Assembly (NCBI RefSeq): GCF_015472005.1
Contig: NZ_BMAQ01000006.1
Span: forward strand, 167,098 to 231,097
Direction: 5' to 3'
Length of the DNA stretch: 64,000 nucleotides
Origin: Insulibacter thermoxylanivorax
GTDB taxonomy: Bacteria > Bacillota > Bacilli > Paenibacillales > DA-C8
The notes under the pieces were generated by a model. It was not told where the DNA came from. It was given only the letters and a program-made list of their open reading frames with translations, and did no database searches. Both the position numbers and the translations under genes were made by a program. Numbering within the stretch: the first letter of the stretch is position 1; every line of letters starts with the position of its first letter. Below, piece by piece: positions 1-6,055 of this stretch.

Positions 1-373
1 TCTCGCTGATCACGCCGAGTACTTCGCCATCCTCTGTGATCACTTCGCAGCCGATGATCTCGTGGTAATAGTACTCGCCCGGCGGCAGCTCGGAGAGATA
101 CTTCGAGCTGACCTTCAAGAGGCCCCCTTTGAATCGCTCAACTTCATTGATATCATCGAATTGTTCGAATTTGATCAGATAGGTTTTCTTATGAAGCTTG
201 ACCGATTCTACAGTAACAGGGATCCGTGCGTCCAATTTCTCATGTTCGATCACTAATTCGCTGCCTTGACTGAAGCGCTCCTCAGGAAAATCCGTCGTAG
301 GCCAGATCTTAAGATGCCCTCTCAGCCCGTGGGTGTTGACGATTTTGCCGACAGTGTAGAAGGTTTCCTGCAT
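1..373 (-). CDS. rimM: 16S rRNA processing protein RimM (3' part outside window)
   Basis: RimM binds ribosomal protein S19 and helps mature the 30S head domain. The visible 124 residues start MQETFYTVGKIVNTHGLRG, the usual opening of the RimM N-terminal beta-barrel, with HGLRG near residue 14. The conserved stretch SELPPGEYYYHEIIGC, which opens the PRC-barrel domain, lies near residues 94-109. The start at 373 is preceded by a GGAGAG ribosome site. The gene runs off the left edge, so about a quarter to a third of the protein is missing. It lies downstream of khpA and rpsP on the same strand, the normal S16-RimM-TrmD neighbourhood. A ylqD gene, which sits between ylqC and rimM in B. subtilis, is absent from the 61 bp gap. 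Confidence 0.93.
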   Translation of the reverse strand, partial: MQETFYTVGKIVNTHGLRGHLKIWPTTDFPEERFSQGSELVIEHEKLDARIPVTVESVKLHKKTYLIKFEQFDDINEVERFKGGLLKVSSKYLSELPPGEYYYHEIIGCEVITEDGEVLGVISE

Positions 374-408
374 AGCTCTCTCTCCTTATGCGGTGATCGA
401 AAATATAG

Positions 409-436
409 AAAAAGGGCGAGGAAGGATCCCTGCCCT
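409..436 (-). terminator. Intrinsic terminator or attenuator between khpA and rimM
   Basis: On the minus strand an AGGGC/GCCCT stem, extended by four more pairs past one A-C mismatch, is followed by TTTTTC. It overlaps the khpA stop codon and would partly separate rpsP-khpA transcription from rimM. Confidence 0.5.
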
Positions 437-668
437 ACGATAGAATATCGACAGCTACCCGTTTCTGCTCTTTCACTGCCGCTGATGTAACGACCGTGCG
501 GATCGCCTTGGCGATCCTCCCCTGTTTGCCTATCACTTTGCCGACATCGCTGGGATGAACCGAGAGTTCATACACGATCAGATGTTCCTTCTGTTTCTCT
601 GTAACGCGGACTTCTTCGGGATGGTCAACCAATCTCTTGGCGATGACACTGACTAATTCTTTCACCAT
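435..668 (-). CDS. khpA: KH-domain RNA-binding protein KhpA (YlqC)
   Basis: A 77-residue, single KH domain RNA-binding protein. In Firmicutes KhpA pairs with KhpB/Jag and affects cell-division and cell-wall gene expression; that role is family knowledge. The GxxG loop of the KH fold is visible as GKQG within VIGKQGRIAKAIR, near residues 49-52 counted from the MVKEL start. An upstream in-frame ATG at 686 would add six residues. The MVKEL start at 668 is preferred because it matches the family N-terminus (MVKELV). The gene lies 21 bp downstream of rpsP on the same strand, a conserved pair in Bacillales, and probably shares its transcript. The length is normal. Confidence 0.92.
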   Translation of the reverse strand: MVKELVSVIAKRLVDHPEEVRVTEKQKEHLIVYELSVHPSDVGKVIGKQGRIAKAIRTVVTSAAVKEQKRVAVDILS

Positions 669-689
669 TATATCCCCCGAATCCAAACA

Positions 690-962
690 TTATTTCTGCA
701 GTTTGCTTTCGTGGAACTTCTTCATGATGCCGGCTTTGCTGAACAGGCTGCGAACCGTGTCCGACGGCTTTGCGCCGACCTGCAGCCACTTTAGGGCTTT
801 CTCCTCATCGATCGTCACTGCAGCAGGATCAGTCAGCGGGTTATAAGTACCGATCTCCTCAATAAAGCGACCGTCGCGCGGAGAACGGGAATCCGTTACG
901 ACCAAGCGATAGTAAGGTCTCTTGCGAGCACCCATGCGCTTCAGACGAATGCGTGTTGCCAT
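690..962 (-). CDS. rpsP: 30S ribosomal protein S16
   Basis: A 90-residue ribosomal protein S16, which binds 16S rRNA early in 30S assembly. The N-terminus [20 protein letters not shown] and the following [18 protein letters not shown] are the family signature. The start at 962 has a strong AAGGAGGTG site nine bases upstream. It follows ffh with 89 bp between them and precedes khpA and rimM, as in B. subtilis. Nothing is unusual apart from a long T-run in the ffh-rpsP gap, where I see no convincing stem. Confidence 0.98.
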   Translation of the reverse strand: MATRIRLKRMGARKRPYYRLVVTDSRSPRDGRFIEEIGTYNPLTDPAAVTIDEEKALKWLQVGAKPSDTVRSLFSKAGIMKKFHESKLQK

Positions 963-1051
963 GTTGTCTTCACCTCCTTCTCAGAATCTTGCTGTTATAA
1001 GTCATTTGGGATAGAAAAAAATCGGTAATCATTTATTTAACGCCCGGTGTA

Positions 1052-2416
1052 TCAGCCGAACGGGAAGCGGAAGCCCTTGTTCTTGCTGAGTTTCTTCAGC
1101 GCCTTGCCCCTGCTGCCGCTCATCATGTTCGAGAATTGCTTCATCATCTTGCGCATGTCTTCGAACTGCTTGAGCAGGCGGTTCACATCCTGCAGAGTGG
1201 TTCCGCTGCCCTTGGCGATGCGCTTGCGGCGGCTGGCATTGATGATCTCAGGCCGGCGGCGCTCCTCTGGGGTCATCGACTTGATGATCGCTTCGGTGCG
1301 CGCCATCTGCTTCTCGTCGACCTTCAGGTCTTTGAGCCCTTTGGCCTTGCCGATGCCCGGCAGCATATCGAGAAGCTGATCCAGTGGTCCCAGCTTCTTG
1401 ATCTGCTCCAGCTGTTCCTGGAAGTCCTCCAGCGTAAACTCCGCCCGGCGCATCTTGCGCTCGAGTTCCGCTGCCTTCTCCGCATCGATGCTGGCCTGCG
1501 CCTTCTCGATCAGCGAGAGCATATCGCCCATGCCGAGGATGCGGGAGGCCATTCGCTCTGGATGGAAAGGCTCCAGCGCATCGATCTTCTCGCCCATCGC
1601 TGCAAACTTGATCGGGCAGCCGGTGACGGCCTTGACGGAGATCGCTGCACCGCCGCGGGTATCGCCGTCCAGCTTGGTCAGCACGACGCCCGTCAGCTCC
1701 AATTGCTCGTTGAAGCTCTGCGCCACATTCACCGCGTCCTGTCCGGTCATCGCATCGACGACGAGCAGGATCTCATCCGGCTTCACCGCATCGCGGATCT
1801 GCTTCAGCTCATCCATCAGCTCTTCATCGATATGAAGGCGTCCAGCCGTATCGATGATCACATAGTCGAGATGGTTCTCCTTGGCATGTTCAACGGCCTT
1901 CGCCGCGATCTCAACCGGGTTCGTCTCGCCAAGCGAGAACACGGGCACCTTGATCTGTTCGCCCAGGATCTGCAATTGTTTGATCGCAGCCGGGCGGTAG
2001 ATATCCGCCGCGACGAGAAGCGGCTTGTGATTCTGCTTCTGGAGCAGGCGCGCGAGCTTCCCGGAAGTCGTCGTCTTACCCGCACCCTGCAGCCCCGCCA
2101 TCATGATCACCGTGGGCGGGCGCGTCGAACGGGCCAGCTTGCTGTGGGTGCCGCCCATCAGCTCCGTTAATTCCTTATTGACGATATCGATGACGACCAT
2201 ACCCGGCGTGAAGCTCTTCAACACTTCCTGACCGATCGCGCGTTCTCTGACTTTATTGATAAAGTCTCTGACGACCTTGAAGTTCACGTCCGCTTCCAAC
2301 AGCGCCAGACGCACTTCTCGCAGCGCTTCGTTAACATCTTCCTCCGTTACCTTGCCCTTGCCGCGCAGCTTGCTGAACACACTCTGCAGCCTGCCGGTCA
2401 ACCCTTCAAACGCCAC
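1052..2416 (-). CDS. ffh: Signal recognition particle GTPase Ffh
   Basis: Protein subunit of the signal recognition particle, 454 residues. It binds 4.5S/scRNA and signal peptides and docks with FtsY at the membrane. The N domain covers roughly residues 1-90. The GTPase domain has P-loop GLQGAGKTT (108-116), DTAGR (189-193) and TKLDG (247-251). The methionine-rich M domain holds the MRKMMKQFSNMMSGSRG segment near the C-terminus. The start is GTG at 2416, with GGAGGAG eight bases upstream. It lies 54 bp after ylxM, its usual operon partner, and before rpsP. FtsY, its receptor, is encoded in the same window, separated by the repeat-rich region at 2.9-4.9 kb. Confidence 0.98.
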   Translation of the reverse strand: MAFEGLTGRLQSVFSKLRGKGKVTEEDVNEALREVRLALLEADVNFKVVRDFINKVRERAIGQEVLKSFTPGMVVIDIVNKELTELMGGTHSKLARSTRPPTVIMMAGLQGAGKTTTSGKLARLLQKQNHKPLLVAADIYRPAAIKQLQILGEQIKVPVFSLGETNPVEIAAKAVEHAKENHLDYVIIDTAGRLHIDEELMDELKQIRDAVKPDEILLVVDAMTGQDAVNVAQSFNEQLELTGVVLTKLDGDTRGGAAISVKAVTGCPIKFAAMGEKIDALEPFHPERMASRILGMGDMLSLIEKAQASIDAEKAAELERKMRRAEFTLEDFQEQLEQIKKLGPLDQLLDMLPGIGKAKGLKDLKVDEKQMARTEAIIKSMTPEERRRPEIINASRRKRIAKGSGTTLQDVNRLLKQFEDMRKMMKQFSNMMSGSRGKALKKLSKNKGFRFPFG

Positions 2417-2470
2417 AGGATCTCCTCCAATGCTAAGGGAAATTCCAATATCATCAACATACTGCAGCGA

Positions 2471-2839
2471 TTATGTTCGGTCTACTTCCTCCAACTGCAT
2501 GAGCAGCCGTTCGATCGCTGTTCTCTGCTCATCTGACAGCTGTCTCGCGATCTCTCTCATCTCATGAATCGTCCGCTGCCTCTGTTCATGGCGGGACAGA
2601 AGACCGAGCTTGTCCTCGTAATCCTCGAGGATCGCCTCAGTACGTTTAAGTTGATCATACACTGCTTGTCTAGACACTGCAAACTCGGCAGCGATCTCAC
2701 TCAGCGAGTAATCATCATGGAAATAATATTGCATATATGTGCGCTGTCTCTCTGTGAGCAGCGAGCCGTACCAATCAAACAGGAGGTTCATGCGCGTCGT
2801 TTTGGCTAACATTTCTTGTTCGGATGCATGCTTCACCAT
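2471..2839 (-). CDS. ylxM: YlxM/p13 family helix-turn-helix protein
   Basis: A 122-residue YlxM family protein. It resembles sigma-factor region 4, with the HTH segment [23 protein letters not shown] in the middle. The family lies next to ffh across Gram-positive bacteria and has been tied to SRP function; its exact job is not settled. The start ATG at 2839 has an AAGGGGG ribosome site. It is the first gene of the ylxM-ffh transcript and sits about 70 bp below a consensus sigma-A promoter at 2908-2936. The last third is helical and charged ([22 protein letters not shown]). Confidence 0.92.
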   Translation of the reverse strand: MVKHASEQEMLAKTTRMNLLFDWYGSLLTERQRTYMQYYFHDDYSLSEIAAEFAVSRQAVYDQLKRTEAILEDYEDKLGLLSRHEQRQRTIHEMREIARQLSDEQRTAIERLLMQLEEVDRT

Positions 2840-2907
2840 GCGTCATGCCCCCTTTCCTTCAAGAGGGTGTAAAGGAACTATCCTTGACACTGATCATAAC
2901 CTCTACT

Positions 2908-2936
2908 ATATTAACGAATCCATCTATGGCTGTCAA
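2908..2936 (-). promoter_or_regulatory. Sigma-A promoter for ylxM-ffh
   Basis: Minus strand: -35 TTGACA at 2936-2931, 17 bp spacer, -10 TAATAT at 2913-2908. Near-perfect consensus, correctly placed upstream of ylxM. Confidence 0.85.
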
Positions 2937-2966
2937 GCTGATTTTCTTGTCACCTCTATGAACCGC

Positions 2967-3003
2967 AAAAAAACCGATGACTCTACAGCAAGAGATTCAT
3001 CGG
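2967..3003 (-). terminator. Intrinsic terminator upstream of the ylxM promoter
   Basis: Minus strand: CCGATGA pairs with TCATCGG around an inner TCT/AGA stem, followed by seven T residues. It would stop transcripts coming from the unknown gene at 3638-3949 before they reach ylxM. Confidence 0.8.
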
Positions 3004-3074
3004 CGATCGTTCATTGATGACTCATTGATAATTTTTTAGGAATCATTGGGGGGGCTTTGGTGATTCTTGTGGAT

Positions 3075-3155
3075 TCATCGGCGGTGATCTATCCCCGACT
3101 GATCGATCGGGATCTATCATCGACCTATCGGTGATTCTCATCGATTTATCGGTGA
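3075..3155. repeat. Cluster of short imperfect hairpins about 21 bp apart
   Basis: Three clear units have the form TCATCG(A)-N-TCGGTGA: 3075-3087, 3117-3134 and 3138-3155. A fourth, less regular ATCCC/CGGGAT hairpin lies at about 3090-3112. The last two share seven-pair arms with one T-G wobble and four-base loops CCTA and TTTA. Centres fall near 3081, 3101, 3125 and 3146. No open reading frame of note covers this stretch. Confidence 0.55.
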
Positions 3156-3242
3156 TTAAGCGGTACTCAAGCGGCGGGCTGGTGAGGAAGCATTGCTCGA
3201 ATGATTGGATCAACCTCTTAAGGCTGCTGATCGTTCTCCGGA

Positions 3243-3473
3243 TTTTGTATGATTTTTAGGATAAAACACCTGCAGTTGCAGCTTTTCTTTCGGAAATTGT
3301 ACGATTTTTAGGTCAAAATCTGCTAGATTCGCCATTTAATGCACCATCTTATACGAAATTTCGTACAAAACACTGCGGCAGATGGCTTGTCCTCCAGCCT
3401 TTATCCCATTTTTCGTATAAAACTCCTTGGAACAGATATCCCCAACATGTTTTTGTTCTATATTCTTACAAAA
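3243..3473. repeat. Palindrome array A: five AT-rich palindromes at about 52 bp spacing
   Basis: Units at 3243-3266, 3296-3318, 3349-3370, 3400-3421 and 3450-3473. Centres are 3254.5, 3307, 3358.5, 3410.5 and 3461.5, so steps are 52.5, 51.5, 52 and 51. Each is made of two inverted half-sites, either TTTTGTACGA-like or TTTTRTCCTA-like. Unit 3 has two of the first type and contains a perfect 14-bp palindrome, TACGAAATTTCGTA. The bases between units are about 28-33 long and poorly conserved. The same family recurs at 50059-50286. I see no gene here. Confidence 0.75.
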
Positions 3474-3498
3474 CTTTCGCTTGCTCCATGTTCAGCCC

Positions 3499-3596
3499 CA
3501 TCTATGCTCTGGCTTATCCATGCTTTGGATCATCCACGATTTGGGCCCATCCATGCTTTGATTCATCCACGCCTCCCACTCATGCTCCGCTCCACG
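3499..3596. repeat. Degenerate 16-17 bp tandem repeat
   Basis: Copies of CATCCATGCTTTGG-like sequence begin near 3499, 3515, 3531, 3548, 3564 and 3581. The best pair is TATCCATGCTTTGGATCATC at 3515 and CATCCATGCTTTGATTCATC at 3548. It ends about 40 bp past the stop of the unknown gene at 3638. Confidence 0.6.
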
Positions 3597-3637
3597 AATG
3601 TTCCATCGACGAGAAACCAAGCATCTGTTCTCCCAAT

Positions 3638-3949
3638 CTATTGCAAGATTCCCATGCTTTCGATATGCTTCTTCGTCTCAGGAGTTCCGAGCTCATGGAT
3701 CTTGCGGTAGATAGCCTTAAGCTGATCATCATATCGGTCATTCTCGGCGTCATCATGGTATTGCACATAGGGGATATGCGATCGCAGCGCGGATTCGCGG
3801 TCCAGGTCATCCAGTGCCTCAAACATCCCTTGCAGGGATGCCACATCCTCTTCTGAAGCAAGAATTTCAAATTCATATGCACTGTCGCTTTGCTGCTCCA
3901 TAACCGATTCAGCCTGCACCGAAACATAATAAGTTCGTTTGTCCATCAT
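3638..3949 (-). CDS. Small acidic protein of unknown function
   Basis: A 103-residue protein that I do not recognise. It begins MMDKRTYYVSVQ. The open frame extends 16 codons upstream, but the tandem ATG at 3949/3946 has GGGAGGG six to nine bases upstream and is the best start. It is soluble and acidic, with no signal peptide or membrane segment. It looks like a short beta strand (TYYVSVQAE, YEFEILAS) followed by helices rich in Asp and Glu (EALDDLDRESALR, DQLKAIYRKIHELG). Repeats lie downstream and the small membrane protein gene at 4212-4463 lies 262 bp upstream on the same strand. The good ribosome site and normal codon use argue that it is real. Confidence 0.65.
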   Translation of the reverse strand: MMDKRTYYVSVQAESVMEQQSDSAYEFEILASEEDVASLQGMFEALDDLDRESALRSHIPYVQYHDDAENDRYDDQLKAIYRKIHELGTPETKKHIESMGILQ

Positions 3950-4211
3950 CTTTGCCCTCCCGATGTCATGCGTTCTATGGTACGTCATACGTTTCACGGC
4001 TCGTCATTCGTTATACATAACATCATGTCTTCAACGCTGCGTCCGACCGTACTTTTTCAGATCCTGTACTCGTCCGGGCTTCATGTTTCGCATCCTCATA
4101 TCCTGTTTCTTTAACATTAAGTTCATTACTCGTTTGATGCTCTCCTAATGCTTTTCTTTATGCTCTCTTTGCTCCGCCGACATCCTGCCCCGTACTTCCC
4201 AAGATGATGCA

Positions 4212-4463
4212 CTACCCGCCTGGATACGCGCCTCCGGGATACTTTATCAAAAAGTATACGGCTACGAATAAGATGAGAATTATGAAGATCACATAGGTCC
4301 ATAGGATGGGATTGGCTTTCATTTTGTGTTTTGAAACCGTACCGCTGACCCCTTCGTCTAGAACTTCGCCTTTTCTCTTCTCCATTGCCACTCGCAGCGA
4401 AGAGATTAGACCTAAAGCAACGACTACGATGGATAGTATAAGCAGCACTTGCCACCAGGGCAT
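4212..4463 (-). CDS. Small membrane protein with two transmembrane segments
   Basis: An 83-residue protein of unknown function. I place the start at 4463 (MPWWQVLLIL) because AGGAGG lies five bases upstream. The open frame continues 35 codons further, but that part is highly charged and has no better ribosome site. Two hydrophobic helices are visible, at about residues 5-22 (VLLILSIVVVALGLISSL) and 52-71 (LWTYVIFIILILFVAVYFLI). They are separated by a basic loop, and the protein ends in a glycine-proline tail (YPGGAYPGG). It could be a small envelope protein, but nothing in its context assigns a role. Confidence 0.6.
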   Translation of the reverse strand: MPWWQVLLILSIVVVALGLISSLRVAMEKRKGEVLDEGVSGTVSKHKMKANPILWTYVIFIILILFVAVYFLIKYPGGAYPGG

Positions 4464-4610
4464 GGAATCCTCCTGCCTTTCCTGCCGTACGGCCTGTCGC
4501 ACGGATACTTTATCCTTATCTTTCCGCTTCAAGCCGTCGTTCATACATCCTGCCCGCTTACGGAGCACGAAATATATTTAAATTGTGCGGTCTAGTATGT
4601 AATTGGTGCG

Positions 4611-4786
4611 TGAGACAACATTTTCTGGTGATTCAACTTTTGACGATAGAGAACCCGTACGTGAGACGACAAAATGTGTTGATCCAGCCCCACAACGGCG
4701 AAAGCCAGACGCGAGACGACAGATCCTGTTGACTCAACTTGGGCCAATGGGGATCCAGTACGTGAGACGATAATTCTATTGACTCA
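4611..4786 (+). repeat. Hairpin array C: four units at about 51 bp spacing
   Basis: Units TGAGACGACA-N4/5-TGTTGACTCA lie at 4611-4635, 4662-4686, 4712-4736 and 4763-4786, with centres 51, 50 and 50.5 bp apart. Read as plus-strand RNA, the arms of units 3 and 4 pair except for one central A-A mismatch and one G-U wobble; unit 3 also has a C-A at its base. Unit 4 has changed both arms together (GATA with TATT instead of GACA with TGTT), which keeps pairing. Units 1 and 2 are more decayed. Spacers share a CCAGTACG-like end. The rest of the 444 bp gap between the small membrane gene and ftsY holds only the ftsY terminator. Confidence 0.7.
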
Positions 4787-4839
4787 TAACTCTTAACTCA
4801 GCATTCTCCATTTCAAAACCCGATCATAATCAGATAATG

Positions 4840-4871
4840 AAAAAAAGCCGGCCGCCCTTTAGGCAGCCAGC
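4840..4871 (-). terminator. Intrinsic terminator of ftsY
   Basis: Minus strand: GCTGGCTGCC and GGCGGCCGGC pair fully, allowing two G-U pairs, across a five- to six-base loop, followed by seven T residues. It lies 37 bp past the ftsY stop codon. Confidence 0.9.
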
Positions 4872-4907
4872 GTTACATAAACACTATCTTGTTTCTACAT
4901 CTTGATT

Positions 4908-5909
4908 CTACACTTCCGACGACTCCATATCCTCTTCCGTGACCAAACCAGCGAACAGAGCATGGACGAACTGCTCCGAATCGAAGGGTTCTAAGTCGTC
5001 CATCTTTTCACCCAGACCGACGAACTTCACGGGGATATTCAACTCATTGCGAATCGCGATGACGATGCCGCCCTTGGCGGTGCCGTCCAGTTTGCTGAGC
5101 ACAAGCCCTGTGACGCCCGTCTTCTCGCCGAATAACTTCGCTTGGCTCAGGGCGTTCTGCCCCGTCGTCGCATCGACGACGAGCAGCACCTCATGGGGGG
5201 CCCCCGGTACTTCACGGCCGATTACGCGGTAGATCTTGTTCAGCTCCTCCATCAGGTTCGTCTTGTTCTGCAGACGACCTGCGGTATCACAGAGCAGGAC
5301 GTCGATCTTGCGCTGTTTGGCCGCTTGCACCGCATCGTAGATCACCGCTGCCGGATCAGAGCCGGCTTGGTGTTTGATCACGTCCACGCCGACACGCTGT
5401 CCCCATACTTCCAACTGCTCAATCGCTCCAGCGCGGAAGGTGTCCCCCGCTGCCAGAAGCACTGATTTGCCTTGGCTTTTGAGACGGTGGGCCAGCTTGC
5501 CGATGGTCGTCGTTTTGCCTACGCCGTTAACCCCGACGAACAGGATCACCGTCAAGCCGTCTTCGTTCAAGCGAAGTTCCACATCGGTGTCATCGCCCTT
5601 TAGCAAGGACACGAGTTTCTCGGAGAGGATCGGCTTAAGCTGTCCGGCATCCTCGATCCGCTGTTTCTTCACTTCGCTGCGCAGATCATCGATCAGCTCC
5701 ATCACCGTTGTCACGCCGACATCGGCGCTGATCAAGATCTCCTCCAGCTCTTCATAGAATGCCTCGTCGATCTTCTTATATCTGCGCAAGAGGTCATCCA
5801 TCTTCTCCGTAAAGGCGCTCGTCGTCTTCTGCAAGCCTTCTTTGAACTTCGTTGTAACGCTCTCCGCCTTTGTGGAGATCGACTCGCGTAACTTTTTGAA
5901 AAAATTCAT
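4908..5909 (-). CDS. ftsY: Signal recognition particle receptor FtsY
   Basis: A 333-residue SRP receptor GTPase, which takes ribosome-nascent chain complexes from Ffh to the Sec translocon. The start MNFFKKLRES at 5909 is chosen for its GGAGG seven bases upstream; the open frame extends 10 codons further without a site. A short basic, amphipathic N-terminus suits membrane contact, with no long acidic A domain, as in other Firmicutes. The NG domain shows P-loop GVNGVGKTT (126-134), DTAGR (208-212) and the SKLDGTAKGG motif. It is the last gene of the rnc-smc-ftsY group. The 146 bp smc-ftsY gap holds a 10-bp tandem repeat. Confidence 0.98.
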   Translation of the reverse strand: MNFFKKLRESISTKAESVTTKFKEGLQKTTSAFTEKMDDLLRRYKKIDEAFYEELEEILISADVGVTTVMELIDDLRSEVKKQRIEDAGQLKPILSEKLVSLLKGDDTDVELRLNEDGLTVILFVGVNGVGKTTTIGKLAHRLKSQGKSVLLAAGDTFRAGAIEQLEVWGQRVGVDVIKHQAGSDPAAVIYDAVQAAKQRKIDVLLCDTAGRLQNKTNLMEELNKIYRVIGREVPGAPHEVLLVVDATTGQNALSQAKLFGEKTGVTGLVLSKLDGTAKGGIVIAIRNELNIPVKFVGLGEKMDDLEPFDSEQFVHALFAGLVTEEDMESSEV

Positions 5910-5950
5910 CTTCCAACCTCCGCCAACTGATAGTTCCACAACTGATTGAA

Positions 5951-6038
5951 TCCCTTGAACTCCCTTGGATTCGCTGGAATCCCCTTAACATCCCTTGGTT
6001 TCTCTACGATTCGCTTGAATCGCTTAGATACGCTGAGA
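5951..6038. repeat. Degenerate 10-bp tandem repeat between smc and ftsY
   Basis: Eight or nine copies of TCSCTTGRAT (plus strand) run in almost strict 10-base register, for example TCCCTTGAAC, TCCCTTGGAT, TCGCTGGAAT and TCGCTTGAAT. Read on the coding strand the unit is ATYCAAGSGA. It would lie in the ftsY leader or smc-ftsY spacer RNA and encodes no convincing protein. Confidence 0.65.
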
Positions 6039-6055
6039 CGTGCCTGATCCACGCT

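Noticed and set aside
1136..2170. 344-codon plus-strand open frame
   Set aside because: It is the antisense shadow of ffh, a consequence of GC-rich codon bias. Similar long shadows over smc, priA, rsmB and the XPB genes were left out for the same reason.
4212..4568. 118-residue version of the small membrane protein
   Set aside because: AGGAGG five bases before the ATG at 4463 is a far better site than anything at the upstream starts.
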